64,000 nucleotides of DNA from Amycolatopsis japonica. Lineage in GTDB: Bacteria; Actinomycetota; Actinomycetes; Mycobacteriales; Pseudonocardiaceae. The number at the start of each line of letters is the position of its first letter. The stretch's first letter is position 1. The position numbers and the translations under genes are program-made. The DNA is taken from assembly GCF_000732925.1 (NCBI RefSeq), contig NZ_CP008953.1, positions 1,364,001-1,428,000 of the forward strand, in the 5' to 3' direction. The notes under the pieces were generated by a model. The model was given only the letters and a program-made list of their open reading frames with translations, ran no database searches and was not told the origin of the DNA. This document shows positions 53,387 through 61,993 of this stretch, piece by piece.

Positions 53387-55369
53387 CTAACAGTCCTGCT
53401 CAGACGGAGTCGCCTCGGTTCCGTTAGCGAGCTCCTCACTCTCGCGCAGCCAGAGATCATCGTTCATCTTAATCACAAGCGAAACCAGTAGTTTGAGCGC
53501 GGTGATGTAGGTACGGTAGTGCTCCTCTTCATCCGCGACATCAAGGATTGCGCCATGCAGGTACCTGTTGCGCAGGTTCAGGCCATCGCTGAAGTCCTGA
53601 TGATTGAGGCAGTAGTTGAAGTAGCCTGCTTCAGGCTTAGACAACAGCGACTCGGCCCGCACAAGCCAACCCTTTGTGACCATCTCATCGATTGCTTCGC
53701 GCGCACCTTTGCGGTGGTGGTAGTAACTTGCCGCTTCCAACTCGTAGAGATCGCGCAGCACCACGAACTGGTCGGCACTTGCTATCCGGATATGGCCTCC
53801 AGCGTTCTCGACCACGCCGTGCGCGATTAAGTAGTCGACTTGATCCTTCTGGTAGTCATGGAAGTCACCATAATAAACATCGTGCTCGATGAGTAGTCGA
53901 GCACCGTTGTCGGCCCTGAGGCTATCATTTATGTACCCCAAGCCGGACTGATCCGAGAAGAGTAGGCGCATGACGTTGTGGATGTTTGGACTCTCGCCTA
54001 CATAGACATATTTGCCGACCAAGCAGCTCGGCACGTCTCGGTACTTGACCTGGGCCGACATCATAGCCAGTAGCTCAGGGTCAAACTCGCCGTTCTCCAC
54101 GTAGAGCGAGAACTGCATGACGATACTTTCCATCTCGGCGAACAGATGCCGACTCTTCTCAAGGTATGTTGCAGTCCTACTTGAAGGCGCGAACCGTAGA
54201 TTTGCCACACCAAAACTATCTCTCAAGTAGTCCGCGAAGAACCACACGATTACCGACTCAAGCTCAACATCTTTGTGTCTGAGAAGCCGCTCATACATGG
54301 AGACCTGCAGGAAGGAACTCTGCTCCTTAAGGCGAAAGGCGAAACCCGCTGGATAAGCATCCTTTCCTGAGGTTCCCATCGCACGCTCAATCGCTCCGAC
54401 TTCCGCCTGATACGAGGGCAGCGTCAACAGCATGTGACGATCTGCGAACTCAAACACATAGAGAAAGTTGTTGAGGATCGTAGGGTAATCGAGGTTCTCA
54501 TCGAACCACTCGCGACTGTAGGAGTACTTCGTGACGAGCCCGTCCCTTGATGCCTTCACGGGCTCATCTTGCCCCTTGGTAACAGTAACGTCGCAGCCGA
54601 TCACCATTCCGCCACCGTTAGACTCAAAGAACTCCTTCGTCCATCGTTCATGCTTGCGCTTCGCTTTGAGCTTCATCTTCTCGTCGATTCCAGCAGCTGC
54701 GTTGACGCGCGCGACGGAGATCAGCTCGAGAAGATTCGGATGCGCCTCCTCGCTATCTATGTACGCGTCAAGTAGTGCGCGCTTGTCTGAACTCTTCAAG
54801 CTCTGCGGCAAGTACAGCTGCGAGCGATCATCACCGCTGAGATATAGTCGAATCAAATGCTCAGCGTTGGCCACGTTCGAAACAAGACGCGTACGTATCT
54901 CTTCATCGTAAACCCGCACAAGGCTTCCACACGAGAGCATCGTGCCTGTACTGACGTGCAGGCTGTCTAGGACTGCCAGCACAGTCGCGGCGGAGCAACG
55001 GCTGTAGACCTTGTGTCGTGACAGGAGTTCCAGCAAGTCCGCGTGATACTCATGGCTGACCCCTGCGATCCGGCAACTCAGCGTTTCGTCGGTGAGAGAG
55101 CCAAAGAATTTGGACTCGACTTCATGCAATCCGGGAATGAGCGCCTTAAATGCCGCGCGCTGCTCCTCGGAAGAGGAAGCAGGAAAGTACCCGTTCTCCA
55201 CGAAGAGTCGGGAATTATACAGTTCGAGAACGTCGGAAGCAGTGTACGTCGTGACTGATGCGTCGAACCGACTAAGAACCTCAGTTGCGCGTCCCGCCTG
55301 GAAATATTTTCCGAGGTCCGCTGGACCAAAGAACTTCAGGCGTCGATGTGGTGCAGGCTCGGTGGTCAT
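53387..55369 (-). CDS. Large helical protein with a HEPN-like RNxxxH motif
   Basis: A 660-aa protein from ATG 55369. It is mostly alpha-helical, without transmembrane segments. Near the C-terminus LNLRNRYLHGAIL contains R600-N601-x3-H605, the RNxxxH signature of HEPN ribonucleases (as in DUF4209-like and RnlA/LsoA-type proteins), within helices as expected. No other enzymatic motif is clear. A repeat copy lies on each side (52924 and 55744), so it forms a single-gene unit. The likely role is an abortive-infection RNase effector. GC content is lower than in the host genes, a sign of transfer. Confidence 0.6.
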   Translation of the reverse strand: MTTEPAPHRRLKFFGPADLGKYFQAGRATEVLSRFDASVTTYTASDVLELYNSRLFVENGYFPASSSEEQRAAFKALIPGLHEVESKFFGSLTDETLSCRIAGVSHEYHADLLELLSRHKVYSRCSAATVLAVLDSLHVSTGTMLSCGSLVRVYDEEIRTRLVSNVANAEHLIRLYLSGDDRSQLYLPQSLKSSDKRALLDAYIDSEEAHPNLLELISVARVNAAAGIDEKMKLKAKRKHERWTKEFFESNGGGMVIGCDVTVTKGQDEPVKASRDGLVTKYSYSREWFDENLDYPTILNNFLYVFEFADRHMLLTLPSYQAEVGAIERAMGTSGKDAYPAGFAFRLKEQSSFLQVSMYERLLRHKDVELESVIVWFFADYLRDSFGVANLRFAPSSRTATYLEKSRHLFAEMESIVMQFSLYVENGEFDPELLAMMSAQVKYRDVPSCLVGKYVYVGESPNIHNVMRLLFSDQSGLGYINDSLRADNGARLLIEHDVYYGDFHDYQKDQVDYLIAHGVVENAGGHIRIASADQFVVLRDLYELEAASYYHHRKGAREAIDEMVTKGWLVRAESLLSKPEAGYFNYCLNHQDFSDGLNLRNRYLHGAILDVADEEEHYRTYITALKLLVSLVIKMNDDLWLRESEELANGTEATPSEQDC

Positions 55370-55743
55370 TCTTCTTACTATACTAGCTTCGTACCTCGGA
55401 GTCGGCTACCTTCGAGGTGGGTTACTCGGTTCAGCATCCGTTCGCCCCGGCGGTGCATGAAGCCTTTGAGTTCCCGTGTCATGGTTCGTCGATCATGCCT
55501 GCGAGCTCCACCCTCAGCTTCGGCGTGTGAGTAGTCGCCTCGAACTCCTACACCGTTACATATCCGATCGCTCTGCGCGAACGCACTCTCATGCCGCTGA
55601 CCGCCTGAGTGCGACCGACGTGCGGAATGCCAGGTGGGACAACTTTGGAGCGCCTCTGGAACACTCACCCTGGCCCCGCACATACTCAGGTGAAGTCGCC
55701 GCTGGCCGATTGGTTCTGCACCGACGTGACAGCGGATAGCCGG

Positions 55744-55779
55744 GCATTCGACGAGTTCTGATATTGCGACCTGCCAGCA
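55744..55779 (+). repeat. Element-end repeat, copy 2
   Basis: 36 bp, 31 of them identical to 60524-60559 without gaps (GCATTCGACG then GTTCTGA and CCAGCA conserved). It sits between the two cargo genes, 21 bp before the stop codon of the AVAST-like gene. Confidence 0.8.
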
Positions 55780-55799
55780 TTGTGCGACCTGTCAGGCTG

Positions 55800-58700
55800 T
55801 CAGATGGGAACGTTTGAGGGAAGACTCCAGGTAGTAGCGTGCGATGCGTCCCCGCCCGCGCGCATTGTGTGGGCGTTGGCGTCCAGGAGTCGCATTTCGG
55901 CTCCGTCGAACAGGTACGTCGCTGAGTAGCTACGTGAAACCGGTTCACCATCCTTGGGCCAATGGTGGTCGGGAGTGACCGTGTCCTTTTCGGCTAGGAT
56001 TGTCCACAGTAAACATTGACCGTTGCTGGCCAGGGCGCTACGGAGGAGTTCTGCGGAGACGTGGACTGTGTCGGGGCCTGGTTCGCGGGCTGCGAAGCTC
56101 TCTGCCAGAGATATTCCCGCGCGCCCCCATTGGAAGTCGCCGACTCGTTGGAGATCCATCGTCTTGCAGAAGGTGGTCGAGGGCATGAACGTGTACAGGT
56201 GTTTGCTGTCGGATTGGTCCCAGTCGTTCGCGACGCCACCATACCGGGTTGTCGTGACTATAAGGGTCCCAGGCGGCGATTCCCGGTAGGCGGTTCGGTC
56301 GCGCCCCTGCAGGTTGGGCCAGTCTGACTTGTATGGATGGTCGGCGAGTATCAGTCCCGTCGGGCTCCCTGACTCGGGCATCCACCTGCCGTTCCAGTCT
56401 TGACCTTGCGCCCACGCCTCCCAGGCGTCGACGTCGACGGAGTTGACGAGGTAGGAGCGAATCTGTGCCCAGGTCTTGTGGTGAGGTATTCCGGCGGCGG
56501 CTTCGTCCGGGGTCTGCGGTTGCGACCACTGGTAGTGGCCTTCGAGCACCAGCCACCGATCTCCGGCTGTGTTGGTGCATGCGAGTAAGCGGTCGATGGG
56601 TGGGGCGTGTCTATCGTGGGTCGCCCAAGTTGGGTCGAGCACGACTGGGAACGTCGCGGCAGCTGGTGCGAACCAAGTGCGCGGGGTGTCCGCGTAGACC
56701 CGATTTTCAATCCGCCGCAGCAACGTTGTCGGGTCGATGTCATGCCCGTAGACGTCTAGTGGCGTCTGGTAGTCGGTTCTGCTGTCGTCTCTGTAGGCCG
56801 GATCGAGGGCGAACCGGTCGGTCATGCGCCCGACCAGCTGCTTGAACGCTGTCCAGATGTACTTGCGGGCGTATCCCTCGTGCTGTTTCTCGTCCGCACC
56901 TCCGGCGCGCCGGAGGTGCCGGTCGATGGAGCCGAACAGTTCGGGCGTCCACCCCAGATGCAACGCCTGGTCGAAAACGATCCTCCCGAGATAATCTGTG
57001 TCAACATTGCCCTCGAGCCGGAAGTCCCGCGTCAGCGAAGCTATGACGTGCTTATGGAAGTCGTCGAAGTCCGACAAGGCAGGTCCTTTGACGGCGCTGT
57101 ACCGGTAGGCAGGCGGCCCCGAGAGCTCTTCGATCTCTTCTGGCGACCGTTCCGGCGTAATCCAGTCCGTCGTGTACGGGGGGCGTACGCGAACGGCGAT
57201 GTTGCTGGGGTCGGGTTGCCAGCCGTGGTCCAGTGCAACGTCGACTGTCCGGCGTGCGTAATCGCGGCTAAGGTAATTCTGGGGCCAGTAGCCGCGGCCA
57301 ATGGTGTGGTCACGCACCGCTACGGCGATAGCGGCGGCGGTGGAGGCGTCACAGGTCCGTTGAGCGATGCCGCAGGCGACTGCCAGAAGGCGTTCCTCGA
57401 TGGCGTCATCACCACAGTCCACGAAACGTTGCAGGATCGGCCCGAACAAGTGGGGCGCTGGTTCCAGCAACGCGATGATTGCTTTGGTGGCGTTGTCGCG
57501 GGTCGGCCGATGCGAAGCACCGAGGGCCCAGCTGAGGGTGAGTGCCGCTAGATGACGGGTGTCCTCAGTGGCCGTGGCACTGGCATCCGACCATGCCCAG
57601 CTAATGAGGTTCGGCAGGTGACCGGCACTGTCATGCTGCCAGTCGCAAAAGTGGGACCAGGTCACGTCTCGGTCCGGCAGCGTCAAGCGGCGGAGCTGGC
57701 CGTGGAGCCACTCCGCGTTCAACCGGTGGCCTGGAACGGTGGCCACCTGCAGCAACGCGCTGTTGGCAGCATCGGCGACGTCAGGGTTGGACTGCAGTTC
57801 GACGAGGATCGCCTCGGTCCGAGCGGTCAGAGCGTCTGGTTTACGCCACGCGATGCTGAGTAAGAAATCAGTGTGGGTGTCTGGGTGATACTCGCCAGTT
57901 GGGATCGAGAGGACGTCAATCAACTCGATGCCGTGCGTCTCGGGCAGTACGGAAGCGAGTGCTTGAAGAACGCCGGCGTTGCGGTACCACCGCTGCGCCA
58001 TGGAGGCGGTCCGCTCGGCCACGGTGGCGAGGTCGTCGGCTGCGATGAGCTTGGCCCATGCGATGTCGCCGAGGCGCTCATATCCGAATCTGATGTAGCT
58101 GACACCATCGATAAGGAGGTCAGCGAGGATCGCTTCCTTCAGCAAGCCGTTGAGCAGACTCCGGCTCCATCCGCGACCCGGCAGGAGCGACGCGGTGAGA
58201 TTTTCGACCTCGGCCCTGGGCAGTCGGCGTTCGTGAGTCTGAATCGCAGTGGCGATCTGCTCGACGGCTCGACGGACCAGCGCGCTGCTGCGGTCGTAGT
58301 CACAGCGCTCCGGAGCCGCGAGGCGGTCGTTGATCGCGTCGAGGAAACTGTCATAGATCCACGAGGCTCCGAAGCCAGTGCGCGGGAATCGGTGTTCGCC
58401 TCGCGTCTGCAGGGTGGTGCAGAGCAGTTTGAGGAACAGCGGATTAGTGAACTCCGGGTCCAGCAGCGGAAACGATGGTCGCTCGATGCCGTACCAGTCG
58501 AGAAACTGGCGCACCGCGTCCCGGGAGACCTCGGCAAAACCTGTGTGCTTGACCGTATGGAGGCGCTGACGCAGAGGATCGGACAACGTGTCGGCGAGGA
58601 ACTCGGTCCGGCACGAGAGCACGACCCGGATATGCCGGTACTCGGCAGTCTCGTTGAGGAAGCTGTGCAGGTACTTATTCCACACGCTTCGGTCGGCAGG

Positions 58701-60074
58701 TTCGTTCAGCCCGTCGATGATGATCAGCCCGACTGTACCCGCGTTCTGGCAGGCGGCCTCAAAGGTGGCGAGCAGTTGCCCAGCTGGACTGCTGAATCCG
58801 ATGATCCTGCCGAGATCTGTCTCGATCGGCCCCCGTTCGAACTGCTCGCCGAGCACGATGATCGTCGGCAGGTTGTTCGCCGTGCGGGTCCTGGCGAGGT
58901 CGCAGAGCAGATGGGTCTTTCCGGATCCGCCGGTGCCGGTCATCAGAATGGCGGTCTGGTCGTAGCTTTGCCAAGCTCGACCGGTACGCAGCTCCCGCAA
59001 CCCGAAGATTGCCGCTTCGATGCTCGAAATCTGGTGGTAGAGGCTGGCTGCGTTTCCGGTGTAGTGGCGATCCCGCAAACAGTGCTGCCGGAGCAGCTCG
59101 GCAACGCTGTCAACGGGGTCGTTGGTCGCGTCGATGGCAGATATGACGTCGGGAAGCGTGCCTTTGGGGTGACAGGCCTGGGTGATTGCCCCGGTGACTG
59201 CTTCCTCGAGGTGGTCGAGGCACTCGTTGAGCGTCGCGATCGCGGGTTCGAACAGCTCAGGCTGTTCTGTAGGTGTAGGTAGGCCGTATGTGCCTCGGGC
59301 GTTGCGAAGTGCCGCAAGTGCTAATCGGATGACGTGCTCGAACGCAGGCGTTCGGGCGAGGCCGTCGAAGGCAGCGGCGATCGGTACCTTGACGTTCAGT
59401 TTAGGGGTGTACCGGCCTCCCGCGTCGGCCTCCGCCCGGGCCGCGATCGTCCGGAATCGATCTTCCGAGAACGTGTCCAGATCGAACCAGTAACGCAGTC
59501 GGCCCACCTGAGACTGCTGAAGCAGACAACTGTTGAGCTGCGTTTCACCAACATATTCGAACGTCACGGTTCGACCTGCCGCTTCGGCCATGACCTGCCA
59601 CTTCGCGACGTACTCGTTCCACTTGGTCCACGCACTCTTCGTCTTGGGCGTGTCGCCCGCTGGCAGATTGAGGGGCAGCAGTACGAAATAGCGTTCAAGC
59701 ATGGGCTCGGTCTCTAGGACCCGGCGTACCGACTTGGTGATCTGCCCGAACTCATCAGTGTCGAGCTCAAACAGGCATTTTGCCTGCCACGCCCACACCG
59801 CCCCACCGGGAAGTTCACCACGCCCTTCCCTGCCACCATCTGGGTTCCCGAACACGCTGAAGGTAGTGCCAGGCGGCCAGGCCACGAGTCCGCCAAAGAT
59901 CATCAACTGGTTGACGAGTTCCTCGAACCCATCACGTTGCGAGCCCGACGGCGACTTGCCGCGGAGTTGCCGCCAGTTGATCTCGGGAAGTTGAGTCACG
60001 AAATCTCGCCAGTCAGTGGGAGGTGGATGGAACTGGACATCTGAGCTAGACAACTCTAGACGTGTGGATGGCAT
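55800..60074 (-). CDS. AVAST-like nuclease-STAND NTPase
   Basis: A 1424-aa protein from ATG 60074; an AAGGAG 30 bases upstream would fit a rarer start. The N-terminal PD-(D/E)xK nuclease-like domain has GFEELVNQL (Glu51), GNPDGGREG (Asp79) and WQAKCLF (Gln97-x-Lys99). The STAND NTPase follows: Walker A GTGGSGKTH (Lys386), Walker B GLIIIDGLNEP, then a sensor-like RVVLSCRTEFL. About 800 residues of helical C-terminal sensor domain complete it. This matches the plan of Avs (AVAST) anti-phage proteins, which recognise phage proteins and then cut DNA. The exact Avs type cannot be assigned by eye. A repeat copy flanks each end. Confidence 0.78.
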   Translation of the reverse strand: MPSTRLELSSSDVQFHPPPTDWRDFVTQLPEINWRQLRGKSPSGSQRDGFEELVNQLMIFGGLVAWPPGTTFSVFGNPDGGREGRGELPGGAVWAWQAKCLFELDTDEFGQITKSVRRVLETEPMLERYFVLLPLNLPAGDTPKTKSAWTKWNEYVAKWQVMAEAAGRTVTFEYVGETQLNSCLLQQSQVGRLRYWFDLDTFSEDRFRTIAARAEADAGGRYTPKLNVKVPIAAAFDGLARTPAFEHVIRLALAALRNARGTYGLPTPTEQPELFEPAIATLNECLDHLEEAVTGAITQACHPKGTLPDVISAIDATNDPVDSVAELLRQHCLRDRHYTGNAASLYHQISSIEAAIFGLRELRTGRAWQSYDQTAILMTGTGGSGKTHLLCDLARTRTANNLPTIIVLGEQFERGPIETDLGRIIGFSSPAGQLLATFEAACQNAGTVGLIIIDGLNEPADRSVWNKYLHSFLNETAEYRHIRVVLSCRTEFLADTLSDPLRQRLHTVKHTGFAEVSRDAVRQFLDWYGIERPSFPLLDPEFTNPLFLKLLCTTLQTRGEHRFPRTGFGASWIYDSFLDAINDRLAAPERCDYDRSSALVRRAVEQIATAIQTHERRLPRAEVENLTASLLPGRGWSRSLLNGLLKEAILADLLIDGVSYIRFGYERLGDIAWAKLIAADDLATVAERTASMAQRWYRNAGVLQALASVLPETHGIELIDVLSIPTGEYHPDTHTDFLLSIAWRKPDALTARTEAILVELQSNPDVADAANSALLQVATVPGHRLNAEWLHGQLRRLTLPDRDVTWSHFCDWQHDSAGHLPNLISWAWSDASATATEDTRHLAALTLSWALGASHRPTRDNATKAIIALLEPAPHLFGPILQRFVDCGDDAIEERLLAVACGIAQRTCDASTAAAIAVAVRDHTIGRGYWPQNYLSRDYARRTVDVALDHGWQPDPSNIAVRVRPPYTTDWITPERSPEEIEELSGPPAYRYSAVKGPALSDFDDFHKHVIASLTRDFRLEGNVDTDYLGRIVFDQALHLGWTPELFGSIDRHLRRAGGADEKQHEGYARKYIWTAFKQLVGRMTDRFALDPAYRDDSRTDYQTPLDVYGHDIDPTTLLRRIENRVYADTPRTWFAPAAATFPVVLDPTWATHDRHAPPIDRLLACTNTAGDRWLVLEGHYQWSQPQTPDEAAAGIPHHKTWAQIRSYLVNSVDVDAWEAWAQGQDWNGRWMPESGSPTGLILADHPYKSDWPNLQGRDRTAYRESPPGTLIVTTTRYGGVANDWDQSDSKHLYTFMPSTTFCKTMDLQRVGDFQWGRAGISLAESFAAREPGPDTVHVSAELLRSALASNGQCLLWTILAEKDTVTPDHHWPKDGEPVSRSYSATYLFDGAEMRLLDANAHTMRAGGDASHATTWSLPSNVPI

Positions 60075-60523
60075 CGGTGGGTCAATGACACAATCGCTCC
60101 TTGCGGCGACACCCAAACCTTGTCGCCTTGCGTGGTCAAGAACTAACACTCGGTGATATCTTGACGCGACCTTCCGCGATCACGACCGAATCCTCCCCGC
60201 TGCTGCTGATCAGGCTATCTGCACACGAATACTGGAAATGGCCGCCTTCTCAAGCGCGCGAGATCGGCTGGACAGGGACAGGGAAGCATGGCTGAGCCTC
60301 TCGCGGTGCGTCGGCGACCTTACAAATGCCACTCAGGAGTGACCGCCAGCTGGTAGAGCGACGATTGTGGGCGGCTACGTTGCGTGATGCATTCTTGTGC
60401 TCGAGTCCACGGTGTCGCAGGGCTTGAGCTGACCAGCGATCGTCCGAACAGACAGCCCGCCCGACATGCCGTCTCCTATCCGCACAAGCTGCACGACCTG
60501 ACACCTCGACGGTAGGTGTAGGT
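60075..60523. other. Right-hand spacer of the inserted element
   Basis: About 450 bp upstream of the AVAST-like gene, which should contain its promoter. No gene is visible; frames here are remnants or shadows. Confidence 0.4.
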
Positions 60524-60559
60524 GCATTCGACGCGTTCTGACATGGCGCCCTACCAGCA
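60524..60559 (+). repeat. Element-end repeat, copy 3, at the ligD junction
   Basis: GCATTCGACG then CGTTCTGACAT and CTACCAGC end exactly where ligD coding sequence resumes; the last A may belong to ligD. It is the reference copy for the repeats at 55744 and 52924 and marks the right attachment end. Confidence 0.8.
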
Positions 60560-61888
60560 CCCGGGCAGGGACGGCTGGACGGGCTGATGGGCGGGCTCCT
60601 GCTCGGTGCCCACGACCCGGATAGCGGCGACCTGGTCTACATCGGTGACGTCGGCACCGGCTTCACCGAAGCCGAACGAGCCCGCTTGCAGGCCCGGCTC
60701 GACGTCCTCGAGCGGAAGCGGCATCCCTTCGCCGAGACACCACCCAGGGCCGACACCGCGAGGGCGCAGTGGGTGGAGCCGGAGTTGGTGGGCGAGGTGG
60801 TGTTCCGGCAGTTCACCCGCGGCGCCGGCCGCCTGCGGCACACCGCGTGGCGCGGACTGCGCGACGACAAGAAGCCCGCCGACGTCCTGGCCCCGCAACG
60901 ACGCGAGCCCGCCTCTGCCCGAAAGACCACGCGTGAGCATGCGCAAGGTGAACCGGTGGCCGAGGAACGGCCCACGGCTTCACCGGGGGCGAAGGTCACC
61001 GTCCAAGCCGGTGACCGGAGACTCGTTCTGTCCAATTTGGACAAACCCTTGTATCCGGACGGATTCACCAAAGGCGAGGTGATCAACTACTACTCGCGTA
61101 TCGTCCCGGTGCTGCTGCCGCATCTGGCCGGGCGTCCGGTGACGTTCATCCGCTTCCCGGACGGTGTCGGCGGTGAACAGTTCTTCGAGAAGAACGTCCC
61201 GCACAGCGCGCCGTCGTGGCTGCCGACCGTCCGGATCGCCCGCAGCGGCAGCCGGGGCTCGACAGAGCCGATCACGTACGCGTTACTGGACGAACTCGCC
61301 GCCGTGGTGTGGGCGGCGAACATGGCCGCGCTCGAACTCCATGTTCCACAATGGACCGTCGACAGCGACGGCACGCGCCGCCCGCCGGACCGGCTGGTGT
61401 TCGACCTCGACCCCGGGCCGGGAACCTCGATCGTGCACTGCTGCCGCGTCGCCGAACGACTGCACGACGCCCTGACAGACGACGGGTTGACCGCGTGGGC
61501 GAAGACGTCCGGCTCGAAAGGCATGCAGCTCTACTGCGCCATCACCACCGACGCCCCTGCCGCCCCGTCGGCGTACGCGAAGAAACTCGCCCAACGCCTG
61601 GCCCGAGAGACACCGGACCGGGTGACCGCGGTGATGGCCAAAGCCCAGCGGACCGGGCGGGTGTTCATCGACTGGTCCCAGAACAACCCCGCCAAGACCA
61701 CCGTCGCCCCGTACTCGCTGCGCGGCCGCGACCACCCCACCGTCTCCACCCCGATCACCTGGGACGAAGTCCGCGCCTGCCGCCGCCCAGCACAGCTGGT
61801 GTTCACCGCCGACGACGTCCTCGACCGCGTCGACGAACACGGAGACCTCCTCGGCAACCTCGACGCCACACGAGCAGCTCTCCCGTAG
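60559..61888 (+). CDS. ligD: LigD-type protein, 3' part (OB fold and primase-polymerase domain)
   Basis: The continuation of the split ligase gene; the first usable ATG is 60587. GGLLLGAHDPDSGDLVYIGD and VGTGFTE complete the ligase OB fold. From about residue 150 the LigD polymerase domain follows (LSNLDKPLYPDGFTKGEVIN, then HLAGRPVTFIRFPDG, EQFFEKNVP, DRLVFDLDPGPG with metal-binding DxD, TSGSKGMQLY). With the left part the native protein would be about 670 aa in Lig-Pol order. As a free fragment it could still be made as a polymerase. The right half has no own clear promoter. Confidence 0.82.
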
Positions 61889-61993
61889 TGCTCGACCGTC
61901 CGGGACGGACAGCGTTGCCGTCAACTGGTCAGAGCGACTGAACGAACCCTGTGGTCGGCCGACCATCGCTGTCCGAACACTGTGGAGTCAGCC

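Larger units (their letters stand above)
48369..60558. mobile_element. 12.2-kb recombinase element with defence cargo inserted in ligD
   Basis: Joining 48368 to 60559 restores an uninterrupted ligD reading frame (GGW-R-PGQGRLDG), so the insertion is precise and without visible target loss. The insert begins 167 bp before a three-gene recombinase module (tyrosine recombinase, HTH protein, multi-zinc-ribbon recombinase-like protein), comparable in plan to Tn554-type transposons. It carries two large minus-strand genes. A 36-bp end sequence lies at the right junction, and degenerate copies lie at 55744 and 52924, at the cargo gene borders. Confidence 0.8.
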
